A stretch of 41,945 bases of DNA. Source: Actinomycetes bacterium (GTDB lineage: Bacteria > Actinomycetota > Acidimicrobiia > Acidimicrobiales > RAAP-2). The position numbers and the translations under genes are program-made. The notes under the pieces are model-generated. The model searched no databases. It saw only the letters and a list, made by a program, of their open reading frames with translations, and was not told the origin of the DNA. Positions 15,519 through 22,409 of the stretch are shown one piece after another (position 1 is the first letter of the stretch; the number at the start of each line of letters is the position of its first letter). The stretch is from contig JAJYWG010000074.1 in NCBI GenBank assembly GCA_021791615.1, forward strand, positions 1-41,945, in the 5' to 3' direction.

Positions 15519-17531
15519 TCACACACCATAGCGGCGCAAGATCCTCTCGGCCGCGGCCGGGCCGAGGGTGCTCATCTCGGACGGGGCCACCACCGTCGCC
15601 CCGGGACCTCCTTGGAGGAGGAGCCGCTCCAGCCACGCCGTCCCTCCGACGGCCAGCGTGACCTCGGCCGACCCTCCGGCCAGCTCACGACGGTGCAGCA
15701 CCGGGACCGCATCGACCACCCACTGCGCGTCGGGCTCGAGCACGAGACGGACTTTCACTGCTCCGGGTCCAGGGATGAAGGCTTCGCTGTTGGTGACGGC
15801 CCGTACCGCAGAACGTTCGTCTGCCACTCGAAGGCCGGGGGATCGGCGGCGGGAGCCGACCACCTCGAGTGAGGAGATGCGATCGACTCTGAACCGCCGC
15901 GTCTCTTCGGCGCGGTGGCAGTAGGCATCGAGGTACCAGCGGCCCTGGATCGACGTCACGGCCAGCGGGTCGACAGTGCGAACTGCGGTCTCGTCGGTGG
16001 ACGCCGAGTGGTAGGTGATCGAGAGACGATCGCCGTCGTCTGCGGCCCGTCGCACGTCGGAGAGGAAACGGGGGTCGTCCAGGTCGACGACCAGCCCCGG
16101 CTGGTTGCCCAATGCCGTCTCGAGCTTGGCAAGGGCGGTCGCGAGGGCCCCGTCGGAATCCGCACCCGGCACCGCCTGGATGCTCCGAGCCGCTGCAGCC
16201 AATGCGAACCCTTCTGCAGCGGTCAGCCGCCGCGGTCGCGCGAGCGCAGCAGGAAGGAAGGCATGGACCGACCCGTCGGTGACGACGATCTCGAGCAGCG
16301 TGTCGGGCGTGTACGGGGGCACGCCGAAACACGCCGCCAGTTCCAGCTCTCGCACCACGTCGTCCTCGGTCATCGAGAACCGTTCGGCGACCGAGGCTAC
16401 GGGCGCCTCTCCCACCTTCCCAAGCCAGCTCACCATGGCGAGCAGCCGCCTGAGCCGAACCCGCGAGCTCATCCGCCCCGCCTGCTGCGCCCCCGCCTGC
16501 TGCGCCCCCGGGACGCCGTCGTCTGCCACGTCCGGGCGGTCCCCGTCCGCGTCGCCGGTGATCCCATCTTCGGTCGGCACGGTCCCGCCTCGGCGTTGCC
16601 TGGCGATGTCGCCGAGCCACTCGACGATCGACGCTCGCGCCGGCGCCGGCCCGATCACTTCGGCGTGGTCGAGGAGCCCAAGAATCCATGAACGGGTGGC
16701 GGCTTCGCTGACGACGCCGACGCGCAGGAGCACCGAACCGTCCGAGCGTCGTTCCACGATGGCCTGCTCGCCCACCTCGGCAATCACCTGAGGCGCCTCG
16801 ATCCCGTCGACGAGGACCGCCACGTCGCTTCCACCCCCGGCGGCAGGTCGCCAAGGTCCATCGATCGTGACGGCAGCGGCGTCGAACCCGGCTGGGGGCT
16901 CGCCACTCCCCGGCGCACCGGCCTCCGGGCTGCCCTCGATGCGGTCCACCCGGTACGTCCGCACCCCGTCGGCCTGGGGATCCCAGGCCACCAGGTACCA
17001 GTAGCCGAGGTGGAAGCGCAGCTCGCCAGGCGCCACCGAACGCCGCCGTCCGCGATAGCCGAACGAGAGCTCGGCACGCTTTCGCAGCGCATCGAAGAGC
17101 ACCGGCAACGTACCGTCAGTTGGCAATGCCACGAGCGGTCGGGGCTCAGCGACACCGTACGCTCCGAGCTTGATGAGCGCGTCGCGCCCCGTCGCGTCGC
17201 GCCCGGTCGCGTCGCCGAGCTCCACCCCTGCGACGGCCAAGTGCAGCGCTGACTGCTCTGCCGGTGACAGCTCCAGGTCGGGCAAGTACACCGAGTCGGG
17301 GTCCACGCGGTAGCCGAACTGCTCGGGCCCTTCCAGCGGTTCGGTGCGGATAGGGATGCCTTCCTCTCGGAGCACGCGCTTGTCCCGTTCGAAGGCTTGC
17401 CGCCGGGCTTCATGGGACGCGGGGTAGCCGGGCACTTCATGTGCGATCTCGTCCAGGGTCATCGGCCGGGCCGAGCCCATCAGGACCAGGACGAGGTCGG
17501 CGAGCCGCTCGAGCCGATCGACGCTGCTCAC
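15519..17531 (-). CDS. pafBC: Fused PafB-PafC WYL-domain transcriptional regulator
   Basis: 670 residues containing two WYL-type regulators in tandem. The first half has a winged-helix start (MSSVDRLERLADLVLVLMGS, MTLDEIAHEVPGYPASHEA) and a WYL core (LSFGYRGRRRSVAPGELRFHLGYWYLVAWDPQADGVRTYRVDRI). A linker with a repeated GAQQA motif follows. The second half (MSSRVRLRRLLAMVSWLGKVG, then ITYHSASTDETAVRTVDPLAVTSIQGRWYLDAYCHRAEETRRFRVDRI) is PafC-like. In mycobacteria PafB and PafC form a heterodimer that activates LexA-independent DNA-damage genes; a single fused protein is known from other actinobacteria. The GTG start overlaps the upstream lipoprotein stop (GTGA). The relaxase-like gene follows 50 nt downstream. 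Confidence 0.9.
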   Translation of the reverse strand: MSSVDRLERLADLVLVLMGSARPMTLDEIAHEVPGYPASHEARRQAFERDKRVLREEGIPIRTEPLEGPEQFGYRVDPDSVYLPDLELSPAEQSALHLAVAGVELGDATGRDATGRDALIKLGAYGVAEPRPLVALPTDGTLPVLFDALRKRAELSFGYRGRRRSVAPGELRFHLGYWYLVAWDPQADGVRTYRVDRIEGSPEAGAPGSGEPPAGFDAAAVTIDGPWRPAAGGGSDVAVLVDGIEAPQVIAEVGEQAIVERRSDGSVLLRVGVVSEAATRSWILGLLDHAEVIGPAPARASIVEWLGDIARQRRGGTVPTEDGITGDADGDRPDVADDGVPGAQQAGAQQAGRMSSRVRLRRLLAMVSWLGKVGEAPVASVAERFSMTEDDVVRELELAACFGVPPYTPDTLLEIVVTDGSVHAFLPAALARPRRLTAAEGFALAAAARSIQAVPGADSDGALATALAKLETALGNQPGLVVDLDDPRFLSDVRRAADDGDRLSITYHSASTDETAVRTVDPLAVTSIQGRWYLDAYCHRAEETRRFRVDRISSLEVVGSRRRSPGLRVADERSAVRAVTNSEAFIPGPGAVKVRLVLEPDAQWVVDAVPVLHRRELAGGSAEVTLAVGGTAWLERLLLQGGPGATVVAPSEMSTLGPAAAERILRRYGV

Positions 17532-17986
17532 GGGATCTCCAGATGGCTGTGGCCAAACCGAATCGGGGCTCTGGTCACGAGAAGGGTCGCCACCACGCGG
17601 TTGCCAGGGTACTCGAGCTCGACCACAGCGATGTGCCCGGCGGGATGGCCGATCGGGCGGTCCACGTCACCGGAGTGAAAGGTGCCGGTGAAAGCCACGA
17701 GACACACCCGCGTCACATCATGGCTTCCATAGGCGAGGGCCGCGCGGTAGAGGTGGGGGGCGCTGCGCCTGAGCGAGGAGACGGCTGCCAGCCGAACGCC
17801 GTCGAGTCGGCCTTGGCCGTGGAGCGCCTGGGTGGCAGCCGGAAGTGCGCCGTAGCATACGCTGCTCGACGTGCCGAGGTCGTTTCGCACCGACGTGCAT
17901 CCGGCCAGTAGGGATGCCGCGACGAGGATCCCGGCCACGACCCCGGCGACTCGCTCTCGATCCATCGTTCGACGGTACCGGGTCAT
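17528..17986 (-). CDS. Small putative lipoprotein
   Basis: 152 residues. The start MTRYRRTMDRERVAGVVAGI is followed by LVAASLLAGC, a lipobox (LLAGC), so the mature protein would be lipid-anchored at the outer face of the membrane. The rest contains SSVCYGALPAATQALHGQG and a beta-rich end (RVCLVAFTGTFHSGDVDRP, HIAVVELEYPGNRVVATLLV); I do not recognise a family. The ATG at 17986 overlaps the flippase stop in ATGA, and its own stop overlaps the pafBC start in GTGA, so the three genes are translationally chained. ATG 17965 is an alternative start with a more usual signal-peptide length. Confidence 0.7.
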   Translation of the reverse strand: MTRYRRTMDRERVAGVVAGILVAASLLAGCTSVRNDLGTSSSVCYGALPAATQALHGQGRLDGVRLAAVSSLRRSAPHLYRAALAYGSHDVTRVCLVAFTGTFHSGDVDRPIGHPAGHIAVVELEYPGNRVVATLLVTRAPIRFGHSHLEIP

Positions 17987-19158
17987 GGAGCCGCCGCCGG
18001 GGTGTAGACTTGGCGCGGCCAGCGACCGCGGCGGACGCCCCAGGCGCCCCAGGCCCATGCCATCCATCCGAGCACGAGCTCTGCCCAGAAGCTGATGAGC
18101 CGGTAGACGAGGACCGCGTCCACCGTGGAGACGTGGGCGCCACCGAAGTACGCCAGCGCGATGGTGATGCTGCCCTCGACCGCTCCGAGGCCGCCGGGGG
18201 TGATGGGCAGGTTGGCCGCGAGCTGCCCGGCGCCATAGGCCAGGAGCAGGCCTTTCCAGGGGATCCCAGCTCCCACCAGCAAGAAGGAGAAGGCAAAGCA
18301 CCCGCAGTCGGTCAGCCAGTTGACCAGCCCCCATCCCACGACCGCGGTCGCCGCTCTCCATCCGAGGCGCACCACGGTGACCCTTGCCACTATTGCGTTG
18401 ATCTGTGCCTCGAGATCTCCTCGCGGTCGTCCGGTCACCCGCCGCGTCGTGCGAAGCGCCCAGCGGACCGCGATGGCGAGCGGCCGCTCGTAGACGAACA
18501 GCGCTCCGGCCGCGAGTGCTGCGACCAGCACCCCGGCCACGACGGGCACCAGGTCCAAGGAGGCACCCTCCTCGGTCGCCAGCACGAGCCCGATCGCTGC
18601 CACCAGCGCCAGCGAGAGGGCGGCAGCGACGCCCGACCCGACCAGCGCCCAGGCGGCGATCTCGTCGTCGGCACCCAGCCGCCGGTACCAGCGGAACCCG
18701 TAGACGGCAGCCAGGGCCGGGCCCCCGGGAAGGGAATTGGTGATGGCTTGGGAGGCCAGGGTGATTCCCAGCAGCGGCGCGGCAGGTGGATCGAGGCCCC
18801 CGGCTCGCAGGAGCCGGTACTGCACGCCGGCGAATGCCACGACCGAAGCCGCTTCGACCAGCACGGCCGGGACGAGCCACCACCAACGCAGGTGACCCAG
18901 CACCGCCCCGAACCCGCTCAGCTCCCCACGGTGGCCGGCGAGGACGTCGACGGCCAGCACGAGGAGGCCGACCCCGACCAGCCACCGCACGACTGGCCAG
19001 CTCCTCCGCACGAAACGCCACACTCTGTGCTTCCACCCCGAAGAACGACGACCATGTGAAGACTCTGTCGCAGGTTCCGCGGCGGACGCCGATGCAGGTA
19101 CCGGAGCAGGCCCCGACACGGGCGCGACCGCCGGGCCGGACGCCATGCCGGACGTCAA
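17983..19158 (-). CDS. LPG-synthase-type flippase-like integral membrane protein (UPF0104)
   Basis: 391 residues with about eight membrane segments and the signatures of the lysylphosphatidylglycerol-synthase transmembrane (TIGR00374/UPF0104) family: ITNSLPGGPALAAVYGFRWYRRLG, then YGAGQLAANLPITPGGLGAVEGSITIALAYFG near the C-terminus. Such proteins are thought to move lipids or lipid-linked sugars across the membrane; the synthase domain itself is absent. The first 45 residues are a hydrophilic Ala/Pro/Ser-rich extension. ATG 19158 and ATG 19146 are both possible starts. It heads the chain flippase, lipoprotein, pafBC, relaxase. Confidence 0.8.
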   Translation of the reverse strand: MTSGMASGPAVAPVSGPAPVPASASAAEPATESSHGRRSSGWKHRVWRFVRRSWPVVRWLVGVGLLVLAVDVLAGHRGELSGFGAVLGHLRWWWLVPAVLVEAASVVAFAGVQYRLLRAGGLDPPAAPLLGITLASQAITNSLPGGPALAAVYGFRWYRRLGADDEIAAWALVGSGVAAALSLALVAAIGLVLATEEGASLDLVPVVAGVLVAALAAGALFVYERPLAIAVRWALRTTRRVTGRPRGDLEAQINAIVARVTVVRLGWRAATAVVGWGLVNWLTDCGCFAFSFLLVGAGIPWKGLLLAYGAGQLAANLPITPGGLGAVEGSITIALAYFGGAHVSTVDAVLVYRLISFWAELVLGWMAWAWGAWGVRRGRWPRQVYTPAAAP

Positions 19159-19456
19159 GGCGCGCGGACCGCTGGATGGCGCATGGGGCAGAGCTTCGGA
19201 CGGCGACCGATACGCAAGTGCCGCGCGCTCCTCCCCTCCGTCAGATCCCGGGGTCAGGGGTATCAGGGGATGATCTCCTCCTCAGCCCGGTGCTCGTCGC
19301 GCCGAGACTTGTTCCCCCTCGACATTTCCATCTCCAGCGACGATCCCTCCGGCCGCTTCGCCGGATGTCGCGCTGACGTACCCACAGCACGCCTCACCGG
19401 CGATCACGGACACGCCACCTGCTGTCGCAGCAGCGGTACCGGGTGACGTCGGTCCC
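19159..19456. other. Intergenic region between pilC and the flippase gene
   Basis: 298 nt without a supportable gene. It contains a 6-bp-stem hairpin (TCCGGC 19348-19353 and GCCGGA 19360-19365) that could contribute to termination of the pil transcript, but no strong terminator is visible. It should also hold the promoter of the flippase operon. Confidence 0.4.
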
Positions 19457-20680
19457 TCAGCCGATGAGCTTGATGTAGTCGAACATCGGTAGGTAGAGGC
19501 AGATGATGATCGTCCCGACGACGGTGCCCATCATCACCACCAGCAGCGGCTCGAGGATCGAGGTGAGATTGTCCACCGTCTGGTCCACCTCACCCGAGTA
19601 GAAGTCCGACACACGCTGCAGCATCTCGTCGAGGGCACCGGTCTGCTCGCCGACTTCCACCATCTGGACGACGAGCGGAGGGAACACGTCATTTGAGCGC
19701 ATCGGCTCGTTGAAGGGCTTGCCCTCACGTACTGCTGCCTTGGTCTCCATTGCCGCTTTGGCGAGCACGGCGTTGCCCGCGGCCTGGCCCACGATGTCCA
19801 GCGCCTCCATGGCCGGCACGCCGGCCGCCAGCAGCGACGAGAGGGTCGAGGTGAACCGGCTGAGCGCCGCCTTGTGGGCCAAAGGACCGAAGATGGGAGG
19901 CTTCAGCTTGAAGGTGTCCCACTTGTACCGCCCGTTCTCGGTCTTGATCCAGCGGCGGAACAGCATGACTGCAATGATCACCACGAGGATCACGATGCCG
20001 ACCCGCCAGCTCGCGAGCGTGTTCGACACCTTGATGAGGGCGAGCGTCGGCGCAGGAAGCGGTCCCCCGAGCGTCTTGAACAGCCTCTTGAAGATGGGGA
20101 CGATGATGATCATCATGGCCAAGAAGATGAGGCCGATGACGCAGATGACCACGACCGGGTAGGTCATGGCGCCCCGGATCTTCCGGTTCAGGTCGACTTG
20201 GCGTTCGAGCTGGGTGGCGACGCTCTTCAGCACGGTGTCGATGGATCCGCCGATCTCTCCGGCTTGGACCATCGACGTGTACAGGGTGTTGAACACCTTG
20301 GGGTGCTTGGCCAGGGCCGCCGAGAGCGTGGACCCGGCCTCGACGTCGTTCCGGACTTCCAAGAGCTTCTGCCCGAGGTACTTGTTCTCCACTTGGTTGG
20401 CGAGGACCGCCAGGGCCCGGCTGATCGAGAGCCCCGAGTCCACCATCGTCGCGAACTGGCGGGTGAACACCGCCACTTCCTTGGGCTTGATGCGGTCGGT
20501 CAGGCCGGGGATGACGATCTCGGTCGAGAGCGTCCCTCCCGTCACCGGCGTCACCGAGACCGGCAGGTAGCCCATCTCGCGCAGACGGGCGACGACGACC
20601 GGCATGCTGTCGGCCTCAAGCTTTCCCTGGATCAGCTTCCCCGTCTGGTCGCGGACCTTGTAGTCGAACGTCGTCGCCAT
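19457..20680 (-). CDS. pilC: Type IV pilus inner-membrane platform protein PilC
   Basis: 407 residues, normal family length. It forms the membrane platform on which the PilB and PilT motors act. Start MATTFDYKVRDQTGKLIQGKLEAD; two repeated T2SSF domains, the first with FTRQFATMVDSGLSISRALAVLANQ and GEIGGSIDTVL, the second with RFTSTLSSLLAAGVPAMEALDIVGQ and GEQTGALDEMLQRVSDFY. Hydrophobic segments lie near residues 170-195, 220-240 and at the C-terminus (EPLLVVMMGTVVGTIIICLY). A GAGGAGG Shine-Dalgarno sequence precedes the ATG. It is the last gene of the pilB-pilT-pilC run, 61 nt after pilT. Confidence 0.95.
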   Translation of the reverse strand: MATTFDYKVRDQTGKLIQGKLEADSMPVVVARLREMGYLPVSVTPVTGGTLSTEIVIPGLTDRIKPKEVAVFTRQFATMVDSGLSISRALAVLANQVENKYLGQKLLEVRNDVEAGSTLSAALAKHPKVFNTLYTSMVQAGEIGGSIDTVLKSVATQLERQVDLNRKIRGAMTYPVVVICVIGLIFLAMMIIIVPIFKRLFKTLGGPLPAPTLALIKVSNTLASWRVGIVILVVIIAVMLFRRWIKTENGRYKWDTFKLKPPIFGPLAHKAALSRFTSTLSSLLAAGVPAMEALDIVGQAAGNAVLAKAAMETKAAVREGKPFNEPMRSNDVFPPLVVQMVEVGEQTGALDEMLQRVSDFYSGEVDQTVDNLTSILEPLLVVMMGTVVGTIIICLYLPMFDYIKLIG

Positions 20681-20741
20681 CTCAGTCCTCCTCGTGCCGG
20701 ACGGCTATCCGGCCTTCCCGTGCTGTGATCTCCGTCAAGGG

Positions 20742-22409
20742 TCACACCCCCCTCAAGTGGTTGCGGAAGTCCTCTTCGCTCCGGCAGCGGTCGATCGCCA
20801 CCCCTTGGGTGATGACCTGCTGGTGGACCAAGGTGGCCAGGCTCTGGTCCATCGTCTGCATCCCGTACTGCCCACCGGTCTGCATGAGCGAGTAGATCTG
20901 GTGGGTCTTCGCCCCTCGGATGAGGTTCTGGATCGCGGTGGTGCAGACCAGCACCTCGGCAGCGACGCACCGCCCGTCGCCCGACGCCGTCGGGACGAGC
21001 TGCTGGGTGACCACGCCCTGGAGGGAGGACCCGAGCTGGATGCGGATCTGGTCCTGCTGGTTCGGCGGGAACACGTCGATGATCCGGTCGATGGTGGACG
21101 GGGCATCTTGGGTGTGCAAGGTCGCAAAGACCAGGTGGCCGGTCTCGGCCGCCGTAAGCGCCGTGGCGATGGTCTCGAGGTCCCGCAGCTCGCCTACCAG
21201 GATCACGTCGGGGTCCTGCCGCAAGACCCGGCGCAACGCCTCGGAGAACGACGCCGTGTCGGCGCCCACCTCACGCTGGCTGATGACCGACCGCTTGTGC
21301 CCGTGCAGGAACTCGATCGGGTCCTCGACGGTGACGATGTGCAGGGGCTTGGAGCGGTTGATGATGTCGATGAGCGACGCGAGCGAGGTGGACTTCCCCG
21401 AGCCGGTCGGACCGGTGACGAGCACCAGCCCCCGGCGGAGCTCGGTGAAGGATCGGATGGCCGACGGCAGCCCCAGGGTGTCGAACTCGGGGATCTCGTG
21501 GGGGATCGGGCGCAGCGCGACGGCGATCGAGCCTCGCTGGAGGCAGACGTTCACCCGGAACCTCCCCACCCCGGCGATCGTGTGCGACGTGTCGAGCTCG
21601 TGCTCGGCCTCGAAGCGTTCGCGCTGGGTCTGGGGCAGGATCCCGAAGATCATGTCCCGGAGCGTGTTGTTGTCGATCGGGTCCACGTCCTCCATCGGCC
21701 GCAGCGCCCCGTGGAGGCGGACGGTGGGAGGCATGTTGGCCGTGAGGTGCAGGTCCGAGGCCCCGATGCTCACCGCGTAGCGCAGCAGGTCGTCCACGTG
21801 CAAGGGGGTGTCGGTGACCCCTTGGGCCCGGCTCGACCCGGCCGAGGGCGTACCCTGCGGCCTCGATCCCCCGCCGTGCTCGCCATGGGAACCCGTTCCA
21901 GGCGCGCCCGCGCCGTTGCCGGCGCCAGCGGTGGCCCCGGTCGCAGGCGAGGTGCCACCTCCCCCAGGACCGATCAGGCTCCCGATGACCACCGGGTCGG
22001 CCAAGACCGGCACCACCTCGAAGCCGACGAGGTCGCCAAGCGACTTGACGTCGGCCGGCTCCGGCGGCTCGGCGAAGGCCACGACTGCCTGGCTTCCCAC
22101 CACGCGCACGGCCACGGCCTGGTGGTCAGTGGCGAGCAAGGCGGGGATCAGGTTTGCCACCTCGGGAGCCGGCGGTTCTGCCTGAAGGTCGATGACCGGC
22201 AACCGGGCGAGCTGGGCCAGGGTGTTGACGGCCACCGGAGGCGTCACCACTCCCCGGGCGATGAGCAGGCGGGCCAGCGGCATGCCCGCTTGGGAGGACT
22301 CGGCCAGCAGGGGGGCCAGCACGTCGTCGGTCACGTAGCCGCCGCTCACGAGCGCGCGGGCCAGCCGGCGCGACCACTCGGTCCTCGATGCTGCGGACAC
22401 GGGGCTCAT
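20742..22409 (-). CDS. pilT: PilT-type retraction ATPase with extra N-terminal MshEN domain
   Basis: 555 residues against about 350-370 for normal PilT. Residues 10-150 look like an MshEN (GspE N-terminal) domain (LARALVSGGYVTDDVLAPLL, PVIDLQAEPPAPEVANLIPALLATDHQAVAVRV), followed by a Gly/Ala/Ser-rich linker (150-200). The PilT core starts at LHVDDLLRYAVSIGASDLHL, with Walker A GPTGSGKS (333-340), VTVEDPIEFLHGHKRSVISQREVG, Walker B DPDVILVGELRDLET and the His box TGHLVFATLHTQDA. The ATG overlaps the pilB stop in ATGA. A second, short PilT lies at 26591-27688, so this organism has at least two. MshEN domains bind c-di-GMP in some ATPases (known for MshE); whether this one does is open. Confidence 0.9.
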   Translation of the reverse strand: MSPVSAASRTEWSRRLARALVSGGYVTDDVLAPLLAESSQAGMPLARLLIARGVVTPPVAVNTLAQLARLPVIDLQAEPPAPEVANLIPALLATDHQAVAVRVVGSQAVVAFAEPPEPADVKSLGDLVGFEVVPVLADPVVIGSLIGPGGGGTSPATGATAGAGNGAGAPGTGSHGEHGGGSRPQGTPSAGSSRAQGVTDTPLHVDDLLRYAVSIGASDLHLTANMPPTVRLHGALRPMEDVDPIDNNTLRDMIFGILPQTQRERFEAEHELDTSHTIAGVGRFRVNVCLQRGSIAVALRPIPHEIPEFDTLGLPSAIRSFTELRRGLVLVTGPTGSGKSTSLASLIDIINRSKPLHIVTVEDPIEFLHGHKRSVISQREVGADTASFSEALRRVLRQDPDVILVGELRDLETIATALTAAETGHLVFATLHTQDAPSTIDRIIDVFPPNQQDQIRIQLGSSLQGVVTQQLVPTASGDGRCVAAEVLVCTTAIQNLIRGAKTHQIYSLMQTGGQYGMQTMDQSLATLVHQQVITQGVAIDRCRSEEDFRNHLRGV

